Notes: generated by a model not told the origin, from the sequence alone. Positions 29,901-38,029 are shown, counted from the stretch's first letter. The stretch is 64,000 bases of DNA from Pseudomonas sp. G.S.17 (GCF_038096165.1 NZ_CP151076.1:3345501-3409500), one strand, 5' to 3'. Translations and numbers: made by a program.

Positions 29901-30496
29901 CTGACGCTCAAGACGAATATCAGATACAGCGCCGTAGAAAAAACCGTGGTTCGCGTGACGTTATCGTTGCGCGCCAGGCGCAGCTGCTGCTCGGTCGCAA
30001 CAAACTGCTCGTATTCGTTGCGAATTTCATCGGTCAGGCGTTTACCGCGTCCGGCCTGGACAGCCGCCGAATAGTCGCCGTTCTGCCGCCGAAGCGAGAT
30101 CATTTCCAGCGCGTATCTGTTCCACTCATCCTGCAGCGCGGTCAGACGCTTGAGACGGTCGACCTGAGGCGGGTTATCGGCGACCAGCGCTTCCAGACCC
30201 TTGAGCTCGGCGGTAACCCCGGGGTTGGCGATTTCGTAAGGGTCCAGGAAATGCTCATCCCCCGTCAGCAGATACCCGCGCATACCGGTTTCCATGTCGA
30301 TGGACAGCTTGAGCGCGCGGTTGGTGTTGTTGATCACCCGGTCGGTATGTTCGACCCACTGAATCACGGACAGCAGGTAGGTGATCAGACCGATAAAGAA
30401 AACCGCGCTGATCACGCCGACGCCCAGAGGCAGACTGACGTTGCGGCTCAGCAGTTTACGGAAACGTTGCTCATCGACGGTAGACGGATGGATCAT
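26969..30496 (-). CDS. Large hybrid histidine kinase, CHASE3-GAF-kinase with three receivers
   Basis: Protein of 1175 residues. Two transmembrane helices (about 22-44 and 185-206) bracket a periplasmic CHASE3-like domain (LSIDMETGMRGYLLTG). Then come GAF (240-395), a long Gln/Glu-rich coiled coil (395-490), HisKA with H503 (MSHELRTPLN), ATPase (NLLSNAIKFTE, GTGLGLSIS), an Ala/Pro linker (730-770) and three receivers with D833, D955 and D1102. The architecture resembles stress-sensing kinases that use internal phosphotransfer. The start at 30496 is preferred to 30655 for homology and a GGGA site upstream. Confidence 0.93.
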   Translation of the reverse strand: MIHPSTVDEQRFRKLLSRNVSLPLGVGVISAVFFIGLITYLLSVIQWVEHTDRVINNTNRALKLSIDMETGMRGYLLTGDEHFLDPYEIANPGVTAELKGLEALVADNPPQVDRLKRLTALQDEWNRYALEMISLRRQNGDYSAAVQAGRGKRLTDEIRNEYEQFVATEQQLRLARNDNVTRTTVFSTALYLIFVLSVSGLLAFVGRRDMVALSTSYANNLKLQEANAERLQKIAWLRNGQSELAEQVLGQLTLGMLGSNVLQFFAQYLGAAVSAVYVSQDHGGLKRVASYGFSREQENQEHSIYSGEGIVGQAALHKRIIKLEDVPVDYFKVTSGLGEGSPRSVVVIPTSNDNHVNGVIELGFLRPLTDQDVEFMELIADNVGTSIEAARYRQRLQEVLAETQQLNEELQVQQEELRTANEELEEQSRILKESQAHLETQQAELEQTNEQLAEQGQALSDQRDALDRNNEELHIAQIELEARADELQRSSKYKSEFLANMSHELRTPLNSSLILAKLLAENPTENLTAEQVKFAESIYSAGNDLLNLINDILDISKVEAGKLDMRPENSSVARLVEGLRSMFEPLANDKKLDFHVELQAGAPTLLYTDRQRLEQILKNLLSNAIKFTETGMVSMIVSRQPGAGIVFTVRDSGIGIAEEQQQSIFEAFRQADGTTNRRYGGTGLGLSISRDLAALLGGSISVTSAPGQGSIFTLVLPEQYVEQVQLEYGQEPVAVVAAPLPVAHVARVSSFSPAPVAPIAAATMTQPVASFADDRDKGPFTKRCILVIEDEVAFAQILFDLAHELGYHCLVAHAADDGFNLAAQFVPDAILLDMRLPDHSGLTVLQRLKELASTRHIPVHVISVEDRQEAAMHMGAVGYAVKPTTREELKDVFAKLEAKLTQKVKRILLVEDDALQRDSIARLIGDDDIEITAVGFAQDALDLLRDNVYDCMIIDLKLPDMLGNDLLKRMSTEEICAFPPVIVYTGRNLTRDEEAELMKYSRSIIIKGARSPERLLDEVTLFLHKVESQLSNERQKMLKTARSRDKVFEGRKILVVDDDVRNIFALTSALEHKGAVVEIARNGIEAISKLNEVEDIDLVLMDVMMPEMDGYEATTEIRKDPRWRKLPIIAVTAKAMKDDQERCLQSGSNDYLAKPIDLDRLFSLIRVWLPKMERI

Positions 30497-30763
30497 GAGA
30501 AGTCCCAGGCGATATATCAAAACGTTGGAGTTTGCCGCAATCTTTAGTAAAAGACTCTCATTTCTGATACATCGGGTTGAAATTTCAGAACTTTTGCAAC
30601 GATTTTTCACCAGATAGCCAATGGATGTCACCATTAGACGGGTGACGCCCTTCAAATGGAGGTTTTTAATCGCTAACGGGAACTTCCAGAGGCGTTTTAC
30701 TTACTCATGAAGGGCGACGCTACACCGCCATCGACTACCGTCTTTTTTTCAAGGAAACCCATC

Positions 30764-31123
30764 ATGTCTGCCAGCACCATTCTCGTCGTCGAAGACGACA
30801 ACATCGTGCGCATGCTGATCCTCGACGTTCTTGAGGAGCTGGAATACAGCGTGCTGGAGGCCGCAGACGGAGAACAGGCGCTGAAGTTTCTCGAAGATAA
30901 CGATCAGACCATCGACCTGCTGATGACCGATCTGGGCTTGCCTGACATTTCCGGTAAAGAACTGGCTGCCAAGGCCCGTAACCTAAGGCCCACGCTGCCG
31001 GTGTTATTCGCCAGCGGCTATTCGGAGGACATCGACGTGCCGACCGGCATGCACTCCATCGGCAAACCATTTTCCATCGACCAACTGCGCGACAAGGTTA
31101 AAAGCATCCTTGAACAAGCCTGA
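30764..31123 (+). CDS. Single-domain response regulator
   Basis: Stand-alone receiver of 119 residues: VVEDDN acidic pocket, Asp in MTDLGLPDISG, Ser in FASGYS and Lys in IGKPFS. The ATG at 30764 follows AAGGA. It is divergent from the large hybrid kinase and its end overlaps the glycosyltransferase start by 14 bases, linking the two in expression. Confidence 0.9.
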   Translation: MSASTILVVEDDNIVRMLILDVLEELEYSVLEAADGEQALKFLEDNDQTIDLLMTDLGLPDISGKELAAKARNLRPTLPVLFASGYSEDIDVPTGMHSIGKPFSIDQLRDKVKSILEQA

Positions 31124-32435
31124 TACCCGTCAATCGATCGCTGCTCACAACGCCGAACCTGTCCGCGTCCTGATTATCGGCTACGTCTGGCCGGAGCCAC
31201 GTTCTTCGGCTGCCAGCGGCCACATGATGCAGTTGATCCAGTGCTTTCTCGAACAGGGCTGGCAAATTACCTTCGCCAGCCCGGCAACAGAAGGCGAGCA
31301 CGTAGCGGATCTGGCGGCACTGGGCATTGCGCGAGTGCACATCGAGCTCAATAACAGCAGCTTCGATGCATTTGTTGGCGAATTGGCTCCGGATATCGTC
31401 CTCTTCGACCAGTTCATGATCGAAGAGCAATTTGGCTGGCGAGTCGAGAAGCATTGTCCCGACGCCCTGCGGGTTCTGGAAACTTCGGACCTGCAAAGCT
31501 TGCGAAATACCCGTCACTTACAGCTCAAGCAGTTTCTTGAAAACAGCTCTCAGCCTGATGATTTAACTGATTATTTTGAGTCATCAGAGGCCACGGTTTA
31601 TTCCGCAATGGCCACCGGTGATCTGGCGCAACGTGAAGTGGCGGCGCTCTATCGCTGCGACCTGAGCCTGATGACCTCGGACGCGGAAATCCAGCTGCTC
31701 ACGGCCCGGTTCGGCATGCCTGCGGCGCTGCTGCATTGGTGTCCGCTGATGGTCGATGGGCTTGGCACTGCGCCGCCTTCGTTCGAGGAGCGGGCGAATT
31801 TCCTCAGCATTGGCAACTTCCGCCACGCCCCCAACTGGGACGCGGTGTTGTGGCTGAAGAACGCCGTTTGGCCGTTGATTCGCCAGCAATTGCCCAAGGC
31901 GCAGCTGCACATCTACGGCGCCTACACGCCGCCCAAGGCCACGGCACTGCACAACCCGGCTCAGGGTTTTCACATCATGAACTGGGCAGAAGACGCCTTG
32001 CAGGTCATGTCGAGAGCGCGTGTCTGTCTGGCACCTTTGCGTTTCGGCGCGGGCATCAAGGGCAAGATCGTCGATGCCATGCTGTGCGGAACACCTACGG
32101 TCACAACACCTATCGGCGCCGAAGCCATGCACGGCGAAAGGCCCTGGCCGGGCACCATCGCCAGCAGCGCCGCTGCGATTGCCGAAGCGGCCATTCGCCT
32201 ATATCAACACCGAAGTTTATGGCAAGAAGCGCAGCAGGCCGGCTGGGCGCTGCTTGAAGCTCGGTATCAGCATCGACAACATTGCGCGAGCCTGATCGAG
32301 CGCATCACCGAGCTGCGGCAAACCCTGCAAGAACACCGAAGCGCGAACTTTACCGGCGCTATGCTGCGTCACCATCACCACAAAAGCACCAAGTACATGG
32401 CGCAGTGGATTGAAGCAAAGAATCGTCTGCCGTAA
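31110..32435 (+). CDS. Glycosyltransferase, group 1 (GT4-like)
   Basis: Protein of 441 residues. An N-terminal Rossmann domain begins VRVLIIGYVWPEPRSSAASGHMM (in parts), and a C-terminal nucleotide-sugar domain has FLSIGNFRHAPNWDAV, LHIYGAY and RFGAGIKGKIVDAMLCGTPTV. A 60-residue His/Arg-rich tail (HHHHKSTKYM) ends it. Donor and acceptor are unknown. The start is TTG inside the receiver gene, with AAGG upstream, suggesting translational coupling. It is the only enzyme-type gene attached to the signalling locus. Confidence 0.82.
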   Translation: MNKPDTRQSIAAHNAEPVRVLIIGYVWPEPRSSAASGHMMQLIQCFLEQGWQITFASPATEGEHVADLAALGIARVHIELNNSSFDAFVGELAPDIVLFDQFMIEEQFGWRVEKHCPDALRVLETSDLQSLRNTRHLQLKQFLENSSQPDDLTDYFESSEATVYSAMATGDLAQREVAALYRCDLSLMTSDAEIQLLTARFGMPAALLHWCPLMVDGLGTAPPSFEERANFLSIGNFRHAPNWDAVLWLKNAVWPLIRQQLPKAQLHIYGAYTPPKATALHNPAQGFHIMNWAEDALQVMSRARVCLAPLRFGAGIKGKIVDAMLCGTPTVTTPIGAEAMHGERPWPGTIASSAAAIAEAAIRLYQHRSLWQEAQQAGWALLEARYQHRQHCASLIERITELRQTLQEHRSANFTGAMLRHHHHKSTKYMAQWIEAKNRLP

Positions 32436-32444
32436 ATAGCATCT

Positions 32445-32531
32445 GTTGGAGCGAGCTTGCTCGCGAAGCGGGCGCCTCGGTGGACCAGATGCACCGCGTT
32501 ATCGTTCTTCGCGGGCAAGCCTCGCTCCAAC
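32445..32531. repeat. REPIN (paired REP sequences)
   Basis: Outer inverted repeat GTTGGAGCGAG (32445-32455) / CTCGCTCCAAC (32521-32531), with inner REP arms such as TTCGCGGGCAAGC. The right half is identical to the element at 43110-43197. This form, two REPs in opposite orientation, is the mobile REPIN unit of fluorescent pseudomonads. Confidence 0.88.
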
Positions 32532-32550
32532 GGAACGCCTTAATGCCCGT

Positions 32551-32692
32551 GCAGACTGTGTGAAAACTACTGCGCTCGACAATACTGCGTTAAAAACAGG
32601 CGAAAAATGCTCATTTAGAACACCTAGACTCCGCTTTTTCGCCTGTTTTTGCCTTGTCTTGTCTTCGCTCGTGACGTTTTCACACAGTCTGC
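32551..32692. mobile_element. 142-bp MITE-like element
   Basis: Terminal inverted repeats GCAGACTGTGTGAAAAC (17 bp) lie at both ends, at 32551-32567 and 32676-32692. Nested inside is a perfect 16-bp inverted repeat at 32592-32607 and 32635-32650 (AAAAACAGGCGAAAAA / TTTTTCGCCTGTTTTT). It contains no ORF. Size and structure fit a non-autonomous transposable element or extended palindromic repeat. A clear target-site duplication was not found. Confidence 0.75.
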
Positions 32693-32790
32693 GTGGGACC
32701 GGATTTATCCGGGAAGGCGTCGGTGCAGACACCACATCGGCGGCATCTGGGGGTTGCCCCCAAACATAGAATCTCCCACAACTATCTACC

Positions 32791-32820
32791 CTGTGGGAGC
32801 GAGCTTGCTCGCGAAGCGGT
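32791..32820. repeat. Single REP sequence
   Basis: GTGGGAGCGAGCTTGCTCGC followed by GAAGCGG matches the pseudomonad REP core. It lies at the 3' end of cobF. The 98 bases between the MITE-like element and this REP show no gene. Confidence 0.8.
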
Positions 32821-32824
32821 TTAT

Positions 32825-33592
32825 CTAACTCACGGACTCCATTCGACGCAGCAGATACGTATCCATGATCCAGCCCTTGTCCTGACGCGCCGTCTGCCTG
32901 ACGTCCTTGATGCGTTCGCAGACATCATCCAGCTCGCCGGCAATCAGAATCTCGTCGGCTGTGCCCAGATACGCTCCCCAATAAATATGCAGACCCTGGC
33001 CGACGAATCGTTCGAAGGCGCAGTGGGCGTCGAGCATCACCAGCACGTTGTCCACGCTCGCGCCCTGCTCCGCTGCCAGGCGTCGGCCGGTGGTGATGCG
33101 GATAGGCTCGCCGATCCGGTTCAGCGCAACGCGATGTTGCGCCGCCAGGACCTGAACACTGGATATTCCCGGAATGACCGCGTAATCGAATTCGATCACC
33201 CCACGGCTCAGCACTCGCTCAAGGATGCGCAGGGTGCTGTCGTAAATCGACGGATCGCCCCACACCAGGAACCCACCGATTTCATCAGCCTGGAGTTCAT
33301 CGTCTATCAGCTGCTCGAACAACACCGCGCGCTGCTCGTGCCAGCGCTCGACCCCCGCCTCATAAGACCGGGGGTCGGCTTCACGTTGCGGGTCCTGGAC
33401 GACAACAATCCGGTAATCGGGATCGGTGATATAGCGCTGGCAGATCTCTTTTCTCAGCCGGAGCAGGTCATCATCGGCGTAACCTTTATCCAGAATGAAA
33501 AACACCTTGGCACGATTCAGCGCGTTGATTGCCTGAACAGTGATGTGTTCGGGATGGCCCGCGCCGATACCGATCAGAAGGACAGTTTTCAT
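32825..33592 (-). CDS. cobF: Precorrin-6A synthase (deacetylating)
   Basis: Protein of 255 residues of the tetrapyrrole methylase family: N-terminal VLLIGIGAGHPEHITVQA, GGFLVWGDPSIYDSTLRI and VIPGISSVQVLAAQHR. CobF methylates C-1 of precorrin-5 and releases acetate in the aerobic cobalamin pathway. It stands alone, with no other cob gene nearby, between REP repeats and mtlR. The start at 33592 (MKTVLLIG) has GCGGG at better spacing than the ATG at 33601. Confidence 0.93.
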   Translation of the reverse strand: MKTVLLIGIGAGHPEHITVQAINALNRAKVFFILDKGYADDDLLRLRKEICQRYITDPDYRIVVVQDPQREADPRSYEAGVERWHEQRAVLFEQLIDDELQADEIGGFLVWGDPSIYDSTLRILERVLSRGVIEFDYAVIPGISSVQVLAAQHRVALNRIGEPIRITTGRRLAAEQGASVDNVLVMLDAHCAFERFVGQGLHIYWGAYLGTADEILIAGELDDVCERIKDVRQTARQDKGWIMDTYLLRRMESVS

Positions 33593-33680
33593 TGCATGCA
33601 TCCCGCAAATGTACAGACATTGCCTAGCGCCGCTGGCGAAGGCACATTAGTCACTGGGCAACTCTTTGAACGGCCGCCGC

Positions 33681-34586
33681 ATGACAAAAACAACAAGAGT
33701 CACCGATCCTTCCTACGAACTGATGGACGATCACAACGGGTTGTCGATTATCTATCGCGAACACGGTTTCCCGTGTCCGTTGGTGCGCTGGCACTTTCAT
33801 AAAGAGTATGAGCTGCATCTGATCGTCGCCAGTTCGGGAAAAGTCTTCGTCGGTGATTACATCGGCAATTTTTACCCCGAAAGCCTGTTCCTGACCGGCC
33901 CAAATCTGCCACACAACTGGATCAGTCAGATTGAGGAAGATCAAGTCATCCCCAAGCGCGACATGCTGGTGAATTTTACCGACGAGTTGTTCGAGAGCGG
34001 CAACCAGGTCTTCGCCGAACTCAAAACTCTGGCGCCCCTGCTGGAGCGCGCGCAGTCGGGCATTGAATTCCGTTGCCGGCGCACCATTCGCCAGGCCATG
34101 AAGCTGATGCAGAAAATCGCCGACGCCAAGGGTATCAGCCGTCTCGGACACTTTTTTATCCTGCTGGAGTTACTGGCGGCCAGCGACGATTACCAGCTGC
34201 TGTCCGGCAGCACCTGCGCGCAAATGGCCGACGAGCACAGCATCGATCGCACCAACCGCGCCGTTGACTATATTTTTGCCCATTACGCACGGGAATTGCC
34301 TCTGGAGGAAGTCGCCGATTATCTGGGGATGAAGCCGGCTTACTTCTCTCGGGTCTTCAAGCAGGCCACCGGGCGTTGTTTCGTCGAGTTCGTCAATCGC
34401 CTGCGGATCAGCAAATCCTGCGAACTGCTCGCCGACGGCGACAAACCGGTCACTGATGTGTGTTTCGAGTCCGGTTTCAACAATATTTCCAACTTCAACC
34501 GACGCTTTCAGCAGCTCAAAGGCATGACGCCTTCACATTATCGCCGTCTGGCCGTTCAGCGCCTGACCGAGCAGAACCTGTACTGA
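33681..34586 (+). CDS. mtlR: AraC-family activator of the mannitol operon
   Basis: Regulator of 301 residues. The N-terminal cupin-like sensing domain (FPCPLVRWHFHKEYELHLI) and the C-terminal AraC DNA-binding domain (LEEVADYLGMKPAYFSRVFKQATG and FNNISNFNRRFQQLKGMTPSHYRR, given as landmarks) are complete. It lies directly upstream of mtlE, as in P. fluorescens, where MtlR activates polyol genes in response to mannitol, sorbitol or arabitol. The ATG at 33681 is preferred to TTG at 33666. Confidence 0.92.
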   Translation: MTKTTRVTDPSYELMDDHNGLSIIYREHGFPCPLVRWHFHKEYELHLIVASSGKVFVGDYIGNFYPESLFLTGPNLPHNWISQIEEDQVIPKRDMLVNFTDELFESGNQVFAELKTLAPLLERAQSGIEFRCRRTIRQAMKLMQKIADAKGISRLGHFFILLELLAASDDYQLLSGSTCAQMADEHSIDRTNRAVDYIFAHYARELPLEEVADYLGMKPAYFSRVFKQATGRCFVEFVNRLRISKSCELLADGDKPVTDVCFESGFNNISNFNRRFQQLKGMTPSHYRRLAVQRLTEQNLY

Positions 34587-34675
34587 TTCACCCCTCACCG
34601 ATCCTCATCGTCTACGCTCAAACAGCGCTATTGGCTGTTGCAGCGTGGTGGGGAAAGCTTTCGTTCCGCTCAGCG

Positions 34676-34705
34676 AGTGCAAAATAGTATCAGTTGCAGT
34701 GCGGC
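34676..34705 (+). promoter_or_regulatory. Candidate MtlR activator site
   Basis: AGTGCAAAATAGTATCAG (34676-34693) is followed by TTGCAGTGCGGC, so the AGTGC core occurs twice within 30 bases. It ends 7 bases before the -35 box of the mtlE promoter, where AraC-type activators bind as direct repeats. Binding is inferred. Confidence 0.5.
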
Positions 34706-34712
34706 GCAGGAT

Positions 34713-34741
34713 TTGTCATTGCGCCTGCGTCCCGTTGTAAT
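34713..34741 (+). promoter_or_regulatory. Sigma-70 promoter of the mtl operon
   Basis: TTGTCA (34713-34718), a spacer of exactly 17 bases and TGTAAT (34736-34741); each hexamer matches consensus at five of six positions. It would start transcription near 34748, leaving a leader of about 80 bases before mtlE. Confidence 0.65.
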
Positions 34742-34826
34742 CAGTACACATCTTCCTTGCCTCCGGAAGAGACAAAAACAATAACCGACCTTCTGCAGCT
34801 CTCTGGGCGAAGAAGAGGAGTGATCG

Positions 34827-36137
34827 ATGAAGACCTCAGCGAAACTGCTACTTGCAAGCACCTGCCTGACGCTCAGCGGCTTGGTCAGCGCCGGCACCGT
34901 AACCATCGCAACCGTCAACAACAGCGACATGATCCGCATGCAGCGGCTGTCCAAGACCTTCGAAGAACAGCATCCTGATATCAAGCTCAATTGGGTCGTG
35001 CTCGAAGAGAACGTGTTGCGTCAACGCCTGACCACCGACATCGCCACCAAAGGCGGCCAGTTCGACGTGCTGACCATTGGCATGTACGAAGCCTCGCTCT
35101 GGGGTGCCAAAGGCTGGCTGCAAGAGATGAAGGACCTGCCCGCCAGCTATGCGCTGGATGACGTGTTCCCTTCCGTGCGCGATGGTCTGTCGGTCGATGG
35201 CAAGCTGTTCGCCCTGCCGTTCTACGCCGAAAGCTCCATGACTTACTACCGCACTGACCTGTTCAAGGCTGCCGGGCTGACCATGCCGGAGCGGCCGACC
35301 TGGACGCAGATTGCCGAGTTCGCCGAAAAACTGACCGACAAATCCAAAGAGCAATACGGCATCTGCCTGCGGGGCAAGGCGGGCTGGGGCGAGAACATGG
35401 CGCTGATCAGCACCGTCGCCAACTCTTTTGGCGGGCGTTGGTTCGATGAGCAGTGGAAGCCACAGTTCGATCAGCCGGAATGGAAGAACGCGCTGAGTTT
35501 CTATGTCAATACCATGAAGAAGTCCGGCCCGCCCGGCGCATCCAGCAACGGTTTCAATGAAAACCTCGCGCTATTCAACAGCGGCAAATGTGCAATCTGG
35601 GTGGACGCCAGCGTCGCTGGTTCTTTTGTCACCGATAAAACCCAAAGCAAGGTTGCCGATAACGTCGGTTTCACCTACGCCCCTCATGAAGTCACCGACA
35701 AAGGCTCAGCCTGGTTGTACTCCTGGGCACTGGCGATCCCTACCAGCGCGAAAAACCAGGCCGATGCCAAGACGTTCAGCAGCTGGGCCACTTCCAAGGA
35801 ATACGCCACGCTGGTCGCTGACAAGGATGGCGTGTCCAACGTACCACCTGGCACCCGGGCTTCAACTTACAGCGACGCGTACATGAAAGCCGCGCCATTC
35901 GCGAAAATTACCCTGGAATCCCTCAAAGCAGTAACGCCGAAGACACCAACGCTCAAGCCCGTGCCTTATGTGGGCATTCAATTGGTGACCATTCCTGAAT
36001 TCCAGGCAATCGGGACTTCAGTCGGCCAGCAATTCTCTGCTGCGCTGGTGGGCACGACCTCAGTTGACGCGGCTCTCGCCGCAGCCCAGACCTCTACTGA
36101 GCGGGACATGAAGCGAGCGGGTTATCCGAAGAAATAG
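34827..36137 (+). CDS. mtlE: Mannitol/sorbitol ABC transporter, periplasmic binding protein
   Basis: Extracellular solute-binding protein (family 1) of 436 residues. It has a signal peptide ending at LVSAG near residue 23 and the motif DVLTIGMYEASLWGAKGWL. It captures polyols in the periplasm for MtlF/MtlG. GAGGAG precedes the ATG at 34827. First gene of the polyol operon, with mtlF, mtlG and mtlK directly after it. Confidence 0.93.
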   Translation: MKTSAKLLLASTCLTLSGLVSAGTVTIATVNNSDMIRMQRLSKTFEEQHPDIKLNWVVLEENVLRQRLTTDIATKGGQFDVLTIGMYEASLWGAKGWLQEMKDLPASYALDDVFPSVRDGLSVDGKLFALPFYAESSMTYYRTDLFKAAGLTMPERPTWTQIAEFAEKLTDKSKEQYGICLRGKAGWGENMALISTVANSFGGRWFDEQWKPQFDQPEWKNALSFYVNTMKKSGPPGASSNGFNENLALFNSGKCAIWVDASVAGSFVTDKTQSKVADNVGFTYAPHEVTDKGSAWLYSWALAIPTSAKNQADAKTFSSWATSKEYATLVADKDGVSNVPPGTRASTYSDAYMKAAPFAKITLESLKAVTPKTPTLKPVPYVGIQLVTIPEFQAIGTSVGQQFSAALVGTTSVDAALAAAQTSTERDMKRAGYPKK

Positions 36138-36213
36138 TCGTCACTGACTATCGGTCGGGGGACGCTTGTCCCTCGATACTCTGCTCACTTTTGCACCCAG
36201 GTTCGGAGCCATC

Positions 36214-37149
36214 ATGAATACCTCAGCCGCCAGTCCGCGCATGGAATCGTCCAGCGACCAACCGCAGGCCAAAAAAGGCCATCTGACCAAACCCGGCTGG
36301 TTTCTGGTCAGCCCTTCAGTGCTGTTACTGCTGGTTTGGATGATAGTGCCGCTGGGCATGACCATCTACTTTTCCCTGATTCGCTATAACCTGCTCAACC
36401 CCGGCGAGAACCAATTCGTCGGTCTGGAAAACTTCGAATATTTCGTCACCGACAGCGGCTTTATACCGGGCGCCACCAACACCCTGCTGCTGGTGGGCAG
36501 CGTGCTGGCGATCAGCGTGATTCTCGGCGTGCTGATCTCGGCGTTGCTGGAGGCCAGCGAGTTTTTCGGCCGGGGCATTGTGCGTGTTTTGTTGATTTCG
36601 CCGTTTTTCATCATGCCCACGGTCAGCGCGCTGATCTGGAAGAACCTGATTTTCCATCCGGTGTCCGGGATTCTCGCCTCGGTCTGGAAGTTCTTTGGCG
36701 CCCAGCCCATCGACTGGCTCGCGCATTTCCCCTTGCTGTCGATCATCATCATCGTGTCCTGGCAATGGCTGCCGTTCGCCATCCTGATCCTGATGACCGC
36801 CATGCAATCGCTGGATCAGGAACAGAAAGAAGCCGCGCGCCTGGACGGTGCCGGCCCCATCGCGATTTTCTGGCACCTGACGCTGCCGCACCTGGCCCGA
36901 CCCATTGCCGTGGTGGTGATGATCGAGACGATCTTCCTGCTTTCGGTGTTCGCGGAAATCTTCACCACCACCAATGGCGGCCCCGGTTTCGCCTCGACCA
37001 ACCTGGCGTACCTGATCTACAACCAGGCGCTGCTGCAATTCGACGTGGGCATGGCGTCGGCTGGCGGGCTGATTGCCGTGGTCATTGCCAATATTGCCGC
37101 GATCATCCTGATTCGGATGATCGGCAAAAACCTCACCGACAAGTCATGA
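36214..37149 (+). CDS. mtlF: Mannitol/sorbitol ABC transporter permease 1
   Basis: Inner-membrane permease of 311 residues with six predicted helices and the MalF-type EAA loop (EQKEAARLDGAGPIAIFWHLTLP). The ATG at 36214 with GGAG upstream is preferred to an upstream in-frame start at 36166 that adds a non-conserved leader. It forms the channel with MtlG. Confidence 0.93.
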   Translation: MNTSAASPRMESSSDQPQAKKGHLTKPGWFLVSPSVLLLLVWMIVPLGMTIYFSLIRYNLLNPGENQFVGLENFEYFVTDSGFIPGATNTLLLVGSVLAISVILGVLISALLEASEFFGRGIVRVLLISPFFIMPTVSALIWKNLIFHPVSGILASVWKFFGAQPIDWLAHFPLLSIIIIVSWQWLPFAILILMTAMQSLDQEQKEAARLDGAGPIAIFWHLTLPHLARPIAVVVMIETIFLLSVFAEIFTTTNGGPGFASTNLAYLIYNQALLQFDVGMASAGGLIAVVIANIAAIILIRMIGKNLTDKS

Positions 37150-37159
37150 GGGCCCTGCC

Positions 37160-37993
37160 ATGATGACGCTCAAACAATCCCGCCGCCTGCAAAGCGTTCT
37201 GCTCGGCACGCTGTGCTGGGCCATTGCGGCGCTGATTTTCTTTCCGATCTTCTGGATGGTACTGACCAGCTTCAAGACCGAGATCGACGCCTTCGCCACG
37301 CCGCCGCAGTTCATTTTCATGCCAACCCTGGAAAACTACCTGCACATCCAGGAACGCAGTGACTACTTCCACTTTGCCTGGAACTCGGTGCTGATTTCCT
37401 TCAGTGCCACGGCGTTGTGCATGCTGATCGCAATTCCCGCCGCCTACTCCATGGCGTTCTTTGAAACCAAGCGCACCAAGAGCACGCTGTTGTGGATGCT
37501 CTCCACCAAAATGCTGCCACCGGTGGGCGTGCTGATGCCGATCTACCTGCTGGCCAAGACCTTTGGCCTGCTGGACTCGCGTATCGCGTTGATCGTGATC
37601 TACACCCTGATCAACCTGCCGATTGTGGTCTGGATGATTTACACCTATTTCAAGGACATTCCCGGCGAGATCCTCGAAGCGTCAAGGCTGGACGGCGCCA
37701 GCACCCGTCAGGAAATCTTCAAGGTACTGATCCCGATCTGCAAAGGCGGTCTGGCCTCGACGGCACTGCTGTCGTTGATCCTGTGCTGGAACGAGGCGTT
37801 CTGGTCGTTGAACCTGACTTCATCGAACGCCGCGCCCTTGACCGCCTTGATCGCTTCCTACTCCAGCCCCGAAGGGTTGTTCTGGGCCAAGCTTTCGGCG
37901 GTGTCGACCCTGGCCTGTGCGCCAATCCTGATCTTCGGCTGGATCAGCCAGAAACAACTGGTGCGTGGCTTGTCCTTCGGCGCAGTGAAATAG
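37160..37993 (+). CDS. mtlG: Mannitol/sorbitol ABC transporter permease 2
   Basis: MalG-type permease of 277 residues with the EAA motif GEILEASRLDGASTRQEIFKVLIP. It begins 10 bases after mtlF, with GAGGG upstream of the ATG. Six membrane helices are visible. Together with mtlF it completes the polyol channel. Confidence 0.94.
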   Translation: MMTLKQSRRLQSVLLGTLCWAIAALIFFPIFWMVLTSFKTEIDAFATPPQFIFMPTLENYLHIQERSDYFHFAWNSVLISFSATALCMLIAIPAAYSMAFFETKRTKSTLLWMLSTKMLPPVGVLMPIYLLAKTFGLLDSRIALIVIYTLINLPIVVWMIYTYFKDIPGEILEASRLDGASTRQEIFKVLIPICKGGLASTALLSLILCWNEAFWSLNLTSSNAAPLTALIASYSSPEGLFWAKLSAVSTLACAPILIFGWISQKQLVRGLSFGAVK

Positions 37994-38029
37994 ACCTGTA
38001 CCCCTTTCAAGAATAAGAGTGAAACCGCT

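Noticed and set aside
28988..30547. Long plus-strand ORF inside the large hybrid kinase (519 codons)
   Set aside because: Antisense shadow in GC-rich coding DNA; the kinase frame has full domain support.
32436..32824. CRISPR array in the repeat-rich gap
   Set aside because: The repeats are inverted REP/REPIN and MITE units, not regularly spaced direct repeats, and no cas gene is present.
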